Assembly: GCA_023437485.1 (NCBI GenBank)
Contig: JAEZGB010000174.1
Coordinates: 1-7,935, forward strand
Reading direction: 5' to 3'
DNA: 7,935 nt
Origin: Bacteroidota bacterium
GTDB lineage: Bacteria > Bacteroidota > Bacteroidia > Flavobacteriales > Flavobacteriaceae
The notes under the pieces are model-generated. The model saw only the letters and a program-made list of their open reading frames with translations. It was not told where the DNA came from and did not search any database. The number at the start of each line of letters is the position of its first letter. Positions within the stretch are counted from its first letter, which is position 1. A program made the position numbers and the translations under genes. Shown here piece after piece: positions 1 to 5,753 of this stretch.

Positions 1-1284
1 GGTGATGTCCCACGCGCCTGATTGTTTGATGATGTGATCCGGGGAAATGAAAAGGCGGTAGTTTCGGAACGAGAAAAATAGCACGGTCCCCACAAAGGCC
101 ACGTAAAGAGGCGCGGCGATGGAAAATTGACCGGCACCCGGTATATAGAAAATGGCGATGGCAAATCCGAAAACCGGAACCCCTATCCAAAGCACGACAT
201 CAAAAATCAGTTTGCGGATATTGGGCCGCAACGCTTCGCCAATCTCCGGCACCCGTCCCAACAAAAGTTCCAGAATCTGGTTTTTTTCATGCGTGTCGCA
301 ACCGGGGATTTCCACAACCTGCTTTTTGCGGTGTTGCTCCTGCTGGGCAGCCTGCCTGATCCGTATTTCGGTCACGTCTAATTTGCGCTGCAGATAATTT
401 TGGGTCACGGCCGTTATCTGGACTTTTTCGGGCTTGATGATCGTGCTGCGGGTGCTCAACAACCCAAAGGATAGCAGCAGCGACCCCTTTTGGCGCGTAA
501 TCGTAAAACCGAAATATTGCACCACCATCCTGATGACATTGACGGCGATTACCGACAGGAACAGGATTCCAATAACGATGGCCACCGATTGCACGATGAC
601 ACTTTGAATCGAGTCGATGGTTTCCTGGTCAACTGCCTGCGAACCGTATTGATTCACATTATCGTAGATGGTCACCACAAAGGCCAGCAAAAGTCCCAGG
701 GTGCGGACGTAGTTGGTAGTAAAGCCCACTTTCAAAAGGCTGGCAAAACTGATGTTGATCAGCGGAAACCTCTCTTCAGGATTGGTCGCTTCGGCCGCAG
801 GCACCTCAACGGTGTGGCTGCGCCGGTTTTCCAACAACCTGGCCTTGAGCGCCACTGCCAGATCATGTGAAATGGCTTTAATGGAGCCTTCCCGGGTCGA
901 ACTTCCCGCCGAATCGACCTCGACGGCATAAACCCCGATCACCCGCTGGATCAGCGATTGATTGATGTTGACCTGTTGGATTTTTCCAAGCCGGATGGCG
1001 GTCCTTGTCTTGTTGAGAACGCCTTCGCTAATCACGAATTCATCGGCCTGCTCATCTAGCCAAAAGGTAAAATTGCGGTATTTTAGATAGGCGATGAAGG
1101 TTACAACGGCCAAAAATACCACGAGTGCCAATCCGGAATACAATATTTTAGACGAATCCATCCGCACGATCATCAGCACCAGCACCGGCCATAATGCCCG
1201 CAGCGACTGCCTTATCGTGTCAAAAAACATAACCACGATTCCTATTGGCGATTGCCGGCGAGGCCTGGAGAAATCTTCGGTCAT
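1..1284 (-). CDS. Multi-bPH-domain membrane protein (YdbT-like), 3' end cut by window edge
   Basis: I translated this frame by hand. It is open from an ATG at 1284 to the window edge (428 codons, no stop), so the C-terminus is missing. Predicted order: hydrophobic N-terminal segments (about 30-40 and 49-66), a first bacterial PH domain (DUF304, about 68-152), two membrane spans (about 183-207 and 226-252), a second PH domain (about 258-345), two more spans (about 360-382 and 386-408), and the start of a third PH domain (NYRLFISPDHIIKQSGAW). This alternation matches the B. subtilis YdbT family, usually about 490-510 residues, so roughly 60-80 residues are probably lost. The start codon overlaps the stop of the small PH gene by ATGA, implying translational coupling. 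The biochemical role is unknown. In Bacillus, YdbST is linked to resistance to a bacteriocin, as I recall; applying that here is inference. Confidence 0.88.
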   Translation of the reverse strand, partial: MTEDFSRPRRQSPIGIVVMFFDTIRQSLRALWPVLVLMIVRMDSSKILYSGLALVVFLAVVTFIAYLKYRNFTFWLDEQADEFVISEGVLNKTRTAIRLGKIQQVNINQSLIQRVIGVYAVEVDSAGSSTREGSIKAISHDLAVALKARLLENRRSHTVEVPAAEATNPEERFPLINISFASLLKVGFTTNYVRTLGLLLAFVVTIYDNVNQYGSQAVDQETIDSIQSVIVQSVAIVIGILFLSVIAVNVIRMVVQYFGFTITRQKGSLLLSFGLLSTRSTIIKPEKVQITAVTQNYLQRKLDVTEIRIRQAAQQEQHRKKQVVEIPGCDTHEKNQILELLLGRVPEIGEALRPNIRKLIFDVVLWIGVPVFGFAIAIFYIPGAGQFSIAAPLYVAFVGTVLFFSFRNYRLFISPDHIIKQSGAWDIT

Positions 1285-1790
1285 AGCGCTGTGGTGATCT
1301 TGCCCATCAGCAATTGCTTGATGTCTTCGGCCTGTTGTTTGGGAATTCCCGGTATTTCCAAATCGCTTCCGCTTCCGCCGGCGGTAAAGACCTGTACTTC
1401 GGCCAAGTTGAATAGCCGCGCGAAATAGCCTTCGTGCAAGGCCACGTGCTGGATACGGTTATAGGGAATTACGGTTGTCTTGAAGGAAATCACCCCGCTT
1501 TTGAACAATACGTCGTGTTCCCTGAAGGCATAACCCTTGCGCAGAAATGAAATCCGCGAAAAAACGGTCAAAAAGATTGCAAACACTGCGAATCCCCCCA
1601 CCAGCCAGAACGCGTAAGGGACAATATAGGGATTGAAAAAAACCAGCAGGCCCAATGCGATCGCGAGCACCAAAAAGGTGATTCCCAAACTAATCAGGGT
1701 CACCTTCCAGTAATCGGGATGCAGTGGCGTAAAAGCCACGGCTTCAAACCGCGGAAGGCTTTGCGTGTTTAAGGTTTCGTTGGTAAACAT
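1281..1790 (-). CDS. Small bPH-domain membrane protein (YdbS-like)
   Basis: This 169-residue protein has a soluble N-terminus with the LHPDYWKV motif, two adjacent membrane spans (about 30-52 and 54-78), and one bacterial PH domain (about 80-165). The domain carries typical features: YAFREHDVLFKSGV, then a VIPYNRIQHV strand, and a GSGSDLEIPGI end. A longer reading to 1865 exists but would lie inside menB. The ATG at 1790 fits because it begins one base after the menB stop. The gene overlaps the large PH gene by ATGA. This small-plus-large pairing is the conserved YdbS/YdbT arrangement, and the two products probably form one membrane complex (inference). Molecular function is not known. Confidence 0.9.
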   Translation of the reverse strand: MFTNETLNTQSLPRFEAVAFTPLHPDYWKVTLISLGITFLVLAIALGLLVFFNPYIVPYAFWLVGGFAVFAIFLTVFSRISFLRKGYAFREHDVLFKSGVISFKTTVIPYNRIQHVALHEGYFARLFNLAEVQVFTAGGSGSDLEIPGIPKQQAEDIKQLLMGKITTAL

Positions 1791-1791
1791 A

Positions 1792-2631
1792 TCACGGAAT
1801 CCATTTTTTTTCAAACTCGGGCTTTCTTTTTTGCAGGAATGCGTCGCGGCCTTCCCTGGCCTCATCGGTCATATAGGCCAGACGCGTGGCTTCGCCGGCA
1901 AAAACCTGCTGGCCCACCATACCGTCATCGGTCAGGTTCATCGCGAATTTGAGCATCTTGATCGATGTGGGTGATTTGGCCAGTATTTCGTGCGCCCATT
2001 GATAAGCGGTATCTTCCAGTTCATCATGCGGGATCACGGCGTTGACCATTCCCATTTCAAAGGCTTCCTGCGCCGAGTAATTCCTGCCCAAAAAGAAAAT
2101 CTCGCGCGCCTTTTTTTGGCCTACCATCTTGGCCAGGTAGGCCGATCCATAACCGCCGTCAAAACTCGTGACATCGGCATCGGTTTGTTTAAAAATGGCG
2201 TGTTCGCGGCTGGCAAGGGTCAAATCACAAACCACGTGGAGCGAATGCCCGCCACCTACCGCCCATCCGGGAACCACTGCAATCACTACTTTGGGCATAA
2301 ACCGTATAAGGCGTTGAACCTCAAGTATGTTGAGCCGGTGCATTCCGTCGTCTCCCACATAGCCCTGATGACCGCGGGCGCTTTGGTCCCCTCCACTGCA
2401 AAAGGAATAAACCCCATCCTTGGGCGAAGGGCCTTCGGCCGATAGCAGCACCACGCCAATGGATGTGTCCTCCTGCGCGTCATAAAACGCACGGTAGAGT
2501 TCGGCGGTGGTTTTTGGCCGGAACGCATTGCGAACCTCGGGGCGGTTAAAGGCGATGCGCGCCACGTTGCCTGATTTGCGGTAGGTAATGTCAGTGAAAT
2601 CACCCACCGGAGTCCATTCGATTTTTGGCAT
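1792..2631 (-). CDS. menB: 1,4-dihydroxy-2-naphthoyl-CoA synthase (MenB), type II
   Basis: MenB is a crotonase-fold enzyme that closes the second ring of the menaquinone head group, converting o-succinylbenzoyl-CoA to 1,4-dihydroxy-2-naphthoyl-CoA. The 279-residue product shows RPEVRNAFRP (31-39), the CoA/oxyanion segment FCSGGDQ (77-83), GWAVGGGHS (122-130), catalytic Asp158 in SFDGG, and catalytic Tyr253 in LAYMTDEA. It reads much like the Mycobacterium tuberculosis enzyme (FKQTDADV, LEVQRLIRFMPKVV). The site that is Gly156 in E. coli is Asp151 here, so the enzyme should not need bicarbonate. I chose the ATG at 2631 (MPKIEWTPVG). An in-frame ATG at 2661 would add ten residues (MYYFYLKIIF) unlike family N-termini. 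It lies 44 nt after cvfB and one base before the small PH gene. No other men gene is in view. Confidence 0.96.
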   Translation of the reverse strand: MPKIEWTPVGDFTDITYRKSGNVARIAFNRPEVRNAFRPKTTAELYRAFYDAQEDTSIGVVLLSAEGPSPKDGVYSFCSGGDQSARGHQGYVGDDGMHRLNILEVQRLIRFMPKVVIAVVPGWAVGGGHSLHVVCDLTLASREHAIFKQTDADVTSFDGGYGSAYLAKMVGQKKAREIFFLGRNYSAQEAFEMGMVNAVIPHDELEDTAYQWAHEILAKSPTSIKMLKFAMNLTDDGMVGQQVFAGEATRLAYMTDEAREGRDAFLQKRKPEFEKKWIP

Positions 2632-2675
2632 GAAAATGATTTTGAGGTAAAAATAATACAATCGGTCAAATGCGC

Positions 2676-3512
2676 CTACTTCACCAGGTAAATCCCATCG
2701 GGGCGTATTTCAATCATGCGGTCGCGGTATAGCGCGCCGATGGCTTTCTTGAATGTCTTCTTGCTCATTTTTAAAACTGACCGGATGTCCTCGGGCGAGC
2801 TGCCGTCGTGTAATTTCAGGTATCCGCGCCCATGGCGGAGCATCTCGAGGATTTTTTCGGCATCGGGCGCGACACCTTCATAACCGGGCTTGCGAAGCGA
2901 AACATCAACCTTGTTATCTGGCCTGACCTGGACAATGTAGCCCGTGGTCCGATCGCCGGTGCGGATGCTGTCGTCAAAAACATCATCTTTATAAATCAGG
3001 CCCTTGTAGGTTTCATTGATAATCACGTTCACGCCTGCATCGGTGATATGTGAAACGATCAGGTCCACCTCCTGCCCGGGCTCGAGGTTAATGTTCTCGG
3101 ACTTTAGGAATTGATTGGTCTTGCTCGAGGCCACCAAACGGTTGGTTTGCGCATCCAGGTACAGATAGACCAGGTAACGCTTGCCCTGTTCCATGGGCCT
3201 GGCCTGTTCGCGAAAAGGCACAAAAAGGTCCTTCTCAAGCCCCCAGTCCAGGAAGGCGCCAAATTCATTGACATAATTCACGCGCAAAAGAGCGAATTCA
3301 TTGAGGTAAATATAGGGTTCAAGCGTAGTGGCGACAGGGCGCTCCTCATGGTCCAGGTATACAAATACGGTTACCTGCTGCCCGATGCTGTATTCCCGGG
3401 GCACGTATTTGTTGGGCAACAGAATTTCCTGGCCTTCATCGTCAGCGAGGTACAGGCCCACTTTGGAAGCCCGCGCGATTTTGAGGGTATTGTCAACGCC
3501 AAGGGATATCAT
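2676..3512 (-). CDS. cvfB: CvfB-family S1-domain RNA-binding protein with C-terminal winged helix
   Basis: The 278-residue length is standard for the CvfB/YitL family. Predicted order: an N-terminal S1-like barrel (about 1-64), a second S1 domain (about 70-135, with VNEFGAFLDWGLEKDLFVPF), a third (about 143-208, with DAGVNVIINETYKGLIY and KVDVSLRKPGY), and a winged helix (about 215-278, with GSSPEDIRSVLKMSKKTFKKAIGALYR). S. aureus CvfB binds RNA and affects virulence gene expression; the role in Bacteroidota is not defined. It is the first gene of the leftward run. Its start is supported by a TATCTTTG box 15 nt upstream and an A-rich leader (A10 at 3525-3516). It is divergent from the DUF3822 gene. 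Family call is firm; cellular function is uncertain. Confidence 0.92.
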   Translation of the reverse strand: MISLGVDNTLKIARASKVGLYLADDEGQEILLPNKYVPREYSIGQQVTVFVYLDHEERPVATTLEPYIYLNEFALLRVNYVNEFGAFLDWGLEKDLFVPFREQARPMEQGKRYLVYLYLDAQTNRLVASSKTNQFLKSENINLEPGQEVDLIVSHITDAGVNVIINETYKGLIYKDDVFDDSIRTGDRTTGYIVQVRPDNKVDVSLRKPGYEGVAPDAEKILEMLRHGRGYLKLHDGSSPEDIRSVLKMSKKTFKKAIGALYRDRMIEIRPDGIYLVK

Positions 3513-3526
3513 TTCTTTTTTTTTTG

Positions 3527-3534
3527 CAAAGATA
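3527..3534 (-). promoter_or_regulatory. Bacteroidota -7 box for cvfB
   Basis: The minus strand reads TATCTTTG, a perfect TAnnTTTG -7 element, identical to the one before rnpB. No clear TTTG lies 19-21 nt upstream (3554-3558 reads as GCTG-like on this strand), so the -33 half is degenerate. The predicted start site near 3523 would leave a leader of about 11 nt, almost all A. Confidence 0.65.
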
Positions 3535-3557
3535 ACCTAATGCGCTCATTTAACAGC

Positions 3558-3588
3558 TTTGGCCGTTGGCGCCAAAATCGTATGTTTG
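3558..3588 (+). promoter_or_regulatory. Bacteroidota -33/-7 promoter for DUF3822-rsmD
   Basis: TTTG at 3558-3561 and TATGTTTG at 3581-3588 are separated by 19 nt, a full match to the Bacteroidota primary-sigma consensus (TTTG, 19-21 nt, TAnnTTTG). Transcription should begin near 3592, leaving a leader of about 15 nt before the GTG at 3607. This supports the GTG start of the downstream gene. The spacer contains a 10-bp palindrome. Confidence 0.8.
3566..3575. repeat. Palindrome TTGGCGCCAA in the divergent promoter region
   Basis: This perfect 10-bp palindrome lies in the spacer of the rightward promoter. A second inverted repeat shares its right arm: TTTGGC (3558-3563) and GCCAAA (3571-3576) with 7 nt between. 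Its position suggests a possible regulator site for the rightward genes. It lies just upstream of the expected cvfB promoter, so it could touch both directions. No regulator is identified, and a short palindrome can arise by chance. Confidence 0.4.
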
Positions 3589-3606
3589 TAGGCCTAATCC
3601 AATGTT

Positions 3607-4416
3607 GTGAGCCAGGATATCACCGAAAAAATTTACCGCAAGCTAATCCTCAGGGTTTCGCCCGCAGGGTTTTCCTATTGCGTGGTCGATACCGCTGATT
3701 CCAAAATAGTAACGGTTTCAGATATTGCCTTTGAATCGGGAGCTAACGGCAAAGTCGATGAACAGTACCGCGAGGCATTTTCAAAAGATCCCGAACTCGC
3801 CCGCGTGTATGACGAGGTTCAGGTCCTTCACGACAGTGACCTCAACACCTTTGTGCCGCAGCCGCTGTTCGATCCCGAATACCTGGGGAGCTACCTTCAA
3901 TACAACACCAAGGTCTTTGAAACCGATTATTTTGAATACGACGAACTCCCCAAATACGGAATGAACAATGTTTATATTCCGTGGGTAAACATCAACAATT
4001 TCCTGATTGACCATTTCGGGCCCTTTACCTACCGAAACGCAAACACGGTTTTGGTAGAAAAAATCATGGATCTTTCGCGCAATTCGAGCCAGCGCGTGAT
4101 GTACGTTCATTTTTCAGGAGCGAGGTTTGAGATAGTCGTGGTGGACAACCAAAAATTATTGTTGTTTAATAGTTTTTCACATCGGGCCAAGGAAGATTTC
4201 CTGTACTACGTGCTTTTTACGGCCGAACAGCTCAACCTGAACCCTGAAACTTTTCCTTTGCGGTTATTGGGCAATATCGATGGCGAAAGCGACTACTTCA
4301 AGATTGCCTACCGCTACGTGCGCGATGTCCAGCTGGCCGATGTTAGCCATCTGAATGAGCGGAACGGGCTTAGTGATGAGCAAAACCGCAACCACTTTAT
4401 TTTAGTGCAATCATGA
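3607..4416 (+). CDS. DUF3822 family protein
   Basis: This 269-residue protein belongs to a Bacteroidota family of unknown function, recognised by NNVYIPWVNINNFLIDHFG (120-138), the strand pair VMYVHFSGARFEIVVVDNQKLLLFNSF (164-190), and EDFLYYVLFTAEQL (196-209). The alternating strands near the N-terminus and at 163-190 resemble an actin/Hsp70-type nucleotide-binding fold; I recall the family being placed near that group, but this is not certain. No signal peptide or membrane span is seen, so it is probably cytoplasmic. The start is GTG at 3607: no ATG lies in frame before residue 119, and a strong promoter ends 18 nt upstream. The stop overlaps the rsmD start by ATGA, implying coupling. A role linked to rRNA modification is only guilt by association. 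Confidence 0.9.
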   Translation: MSQDITEKIYRKLILRVSPAGFSYCVVDTADSKIVTVSDIAFESGANGKVDEQYREAFSKDPELARVYDEVQVLHDSDLNTFVPQPLFDPEYLGSYLQYNTKVFETDYFEYDELPKYGMNNVYIPWVNINNFLIDHFGPFTYRNANTVLVEKIMDLSRNSSQRVMYVHFSGARFEIVVVDNQKLLLFNSFSHRAKEDFLYYVLFTAEQLNLNPETFPLRLLGNIDGESDYFKIAYRYVRDVQLADVSHLNERNGLSDEQNRNHFILVQS

Positions 4417-4958
4417 GGATAGTTTCAGGGAAATACAAGGGACGACGGATCAACCCGCCAAAAAACCTTCCCGTGCGTCCCACCACCGACATGAGCAAAG
4501 AGTCGTTGTTCAACATCCTGAACAATCACTACGATTTTGACCAGATCGCGGTTTTGGATCTATTCGCGGGCACGGGAAACCTGAGCTATGAGTTCGGATC
4601 GCGCGGCAGCAAAGACATTACCGCCGTGGATGAAGACGCGGGCTGCATCAGGTTCATCAGGCAAACGGCGCAGGAATTTGATTTTCCCATCAGCGCCACC
4701 AGGATCAACGCATATTCATTTTTGGAAAAAGACGGCCGGGAATACGATGTGATTGTCGCCGACCCGCCCTATCATTTTGAAATCGAAAAATTGTTGCGGA
4801 TCCCGGATCTGGTTTTCGAAAAAAAACTCTTATCACCCGATGGCATGCTGATTATTGAACACTCCAAACACGCCTCGATGGACCATCATCCCAACTTCTC
4901 TTTCAGGAAAAACTACGGGGGTTCGGTATTTAGTTTTTTTGAGTGGCCTCAGGAGTGA
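4413..4958 (+). CDS. rsmD: 16S rRNA guanine-N2 methyltransferase RsmD family
   Basis: RsmD transfers a methyl group from S-adenosylmethionine to N2 of G966 of 16S rRNA (E. coli numbering) during small-subunit assembly. The 181-residue product has the family N-terminus MRIVSGKYKGRRINPP and RPTTDMSKESLFNIL (22-36), the SAM-binding motif DLFAGTGNLS (49-58), the acidic end of the next strand at AVDED (71-75), and the catalytic motif DPPY (117-120), as expected for an exocyclic amino-group methylase. Length is usual for the family. It is translated from an ATGA overlap with DUF3822 and is the last gene of this unit. No hairpin terminator follows; the heptamer repeats begin 7 nt after the stop. Confidence 0.95.
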   Translation: MRIVSGKYKGRRINPPKNLPVRPTTDMSKESLFNILNNHYDFDQIAVLDLFAGTGNLSYEFGSRGSKDITAVDEDAGCIRFIRQTAQEFDFPISATRINAYSFLEKDGREYDVIVADPPYHFEIEKLLRIPDLVFEKKLLSPDGMLIIEHSKHASMDHHPNFSFRKNYGGSVFSFFEWPQE

Positions 4959-4964
4959 GGTGTG

Positions 4965-5028
4965 AGTTGTCAGTCGTCAGTCGTCAGTTGTCAGTAGCTT
5001 TCAGCTATCCGCCGTCAGCTGTCAGTTT
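4965..5028. repeat. AGTYGTC heptamer repeat cluster 1
   Basis: Four head-to-tail heptamers fill 4965-4992 (AGTTGTC, AGTCGTC, AGTCGTC, AGTTGTC). A diverged part follows with a small hairpin, TAGCT-TTC-AGCTA (4995-5007), then AGCTGTC (5017-5023) and a closing AGTTT. It starts 7 nt after the rsmD stop. The reading is non-coding. I recall similar GTCAGT-type heptamers between genes in other flavobacteria, which suggests a dispersed repeat family, but that cannot be checked here. Confidence 0.85.
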
Positions 5029-5064
5029 AATGGAGGAAATTGATACACTGAATGCAATCAATCA

Positions 5065-5090
5065 CGTCGTCAGTTGTCAGTAGTCAGTTT
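5065..5090. repeat. AGTYGTC heptamer repeat cluster 2
   Basis: This is a shorter second copy of the heptamer repeat: CGTCGTC, AGTTGTC, AGTAGTC, then AGTTT. Both clusters end alike (AGTTTAATGGAGG at 5024-5036, AGTTTGAATGAGG at 5086-5098). They therefore look like two related copies of one larger element rather than independent slippage. Confidence 0.75.
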
Positions 5091-5210
5091 GAATGAGGTA
5101 ATCGAGGGCTAATTGCTTTCAATCTGTGTTGCTCGATGCGAACTGACGGATTTGTAATAATTCATGATTCGATTCATCGATCTAAATTACCGGCCACTCC
5201 GCTTGACGTT
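5091..5210. other. Gene-free spacer between repeat blocks
   Basis: After the AGTTTGAATGAGG tail, which runs to 5098, I see no coding frame with family character, no RNA motif, no promoter and no clear terminator. The sequence is mixed and AT-richer than the genes around it. The whole gene-free stretch between rsmD and rnpB is 4959-5299 and is otherwise filled by the heptamer clusters and the polypyrimidine array. Confidence 0.6.
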
Positions 5211-5292
5211 TCTCTTTCCTCTTTCTTCTTTCCTCTTTCCTCTTTCCTCTTTCTTCTTTCTTCTTTCTTCTTTCTTCTTTCTTCTTTCTTCT
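5211..5292. repeat. Polypyrimidine heptamer tandem array (CYTCTTT), about 11.7 units
   Basis: The period is exactly 7 over 82 bases. A first unit TCTCTTT (5211-5217) is followed by CCTCTTT or CTTCTTT units and a final partial unit CTTCT. The T-variant is uninterrupted from 5253 to the end, while C-variants dominate the left part. Every base of the + strand is C or T, so the minus strand is all purine. Many sub-segments are mirror-symmetric (for example CTTCTTTCTTC), a feature of DNA able to form intramolecular triplex. It abuts the U-run at the 3' end of rnpB. It is a likely site of length variation between strains. Confidence 0.93.
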
Positions 5293-5306
5293 AAAAAAAG
5301 CAGGCC
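5293..5306 (-). terminator. Possible U7 termination tract at the 3' end of rnpB
   Basis: On the minus strand, GGCCTGC (the 3' arm of the rnpB P1 helix) is followed directly by seven T. The arm pairs with the distant 5' end of the RNA, not with a local hairpin, so this is not a textbook intrinsic terminator. The purine-rich array beyond it might add to pausing, which is inference. Confidence 0.45.
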
Positions 5307-5630
5307 TGTAAGCCGGGTTCTGTAATGCCGTGACGGCAATCCTTATCATTTATCTGGCCGGTACATTGCTGCAACGGTCTATCTATCTACCCTTCAGCAC
5401 GGACGGGCCGCCCTTGACCCAGCTCAGGAAACCTGGCCGGGAGCTGAACTATTTGATATTTCACCGCATAGAGTTTACCTGATTTCACTACAGCATTACC
5501 TGTACATCCTTTCTGTTGCACTTGTCCTGACCCCGCCAAAATTTGACGCGGCCGACGGGCGTTACCCGCTATGCTGCCCTGTGGTGCCCGGACTTTCCTC
5601 CGCATAAAGCGGCGATAAGGCGGCCTGCCT
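5300..5630 (-). ncRNA. rnpB: RNase P RNA (class A type)
   Basis: This is the catalytic RNA of RNase P, which removes 5' leaders from tRNA precursors. The minus strand holds the conserved core GAGGAAAGTCCGGGC (5600-5586) with the short hairpin CCGC-TTTAT-GCGG before it, GGTAAACTC followed by a GCGGTGAAATATCAAATAG-like stretch, AGATAAATGAT, and the hallmark 3' block ACAGAACCCGGCTTA (5323-5309). P1 is a perfect 7-bp pairing of GCAGGCC (5628-5622) with GGCCTGC (5306-5300), which sets both ends. The 5' end near 5630 agrees with the start site predicted from the promoter. About 331 nt is a normal length. The L15 region (about 5380-5355) shows no evident GGU motif. Ends are estimated to within a few bases. 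Confidence 0.96.
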
Positions 5631-5634
5631 GCAG

Positions 5635-5667
5635 CAAAGATACGGCATCTGGGGCAACGGTGTCAAA
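5635..5667 (-). promoter_or_regulatory. Bacteroidota -33/-7 promoter for rnpB
   Basis: On the minus strand, TTTG (5667-5664) and TATCTTTG (5642-5635) are 21 nt apart, matching the Bacteroidota primary promoter at both boxes. The predicted start is near 5630, just before the 5' arm of P1. This is the most convincing promoter in the window, since the RNA end and the promoter position were reached independently. Confidence 0.87.
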
Positions 5668-5753
5668 ATACTGTAACTTAGTTTAACATTTCGTTAGGGG
5701 GCATTGGCGGGCAATCGTCGTAAATTTAGGTTTCACCAAATAAAACCAATACA

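Noticed and set aside
490..870. 126-aa plus-strand frame
   Set aside because: It is antisense to the large PH-domain gene, whose minus-strand frame is open over all 428 codons with matching domains and membrane spans.
2632..2675. Separate promoter for menB in the 44-nt gap after cvfB
   Set aside because: Only a weak TATTTTTA box is seen and the nearest TTTG is about 11 nt upstream of it, too close for the -33/-7 spacing.
3111..3698. 195-aa plus-strand reading frame
   Set aside because: It is antisense to cvfB, crosses the divergent promoter region into DUF3822 out of frame, and has no family-like composition.
4995..5007. Hairpin TAGCT-TTC-AGCTA as the rsmD terminator
   Set aside because: The stem is only 5 bp and no U run follows; it is more simply part of the diverged heptamer cluster.
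4965..5090. Possible CRISPR array from repeated GTCAGT motifs
   Set aside because: Repeats are only 7 bp, directly adjacent, with no regular unique spacers and no cas genes in the window.
5387..5605. 72-aa minus-strand reading frame
   Set aside because: It lies inside RNase P RNA on the same strand; the conserved RNA blocks explain the sequence.
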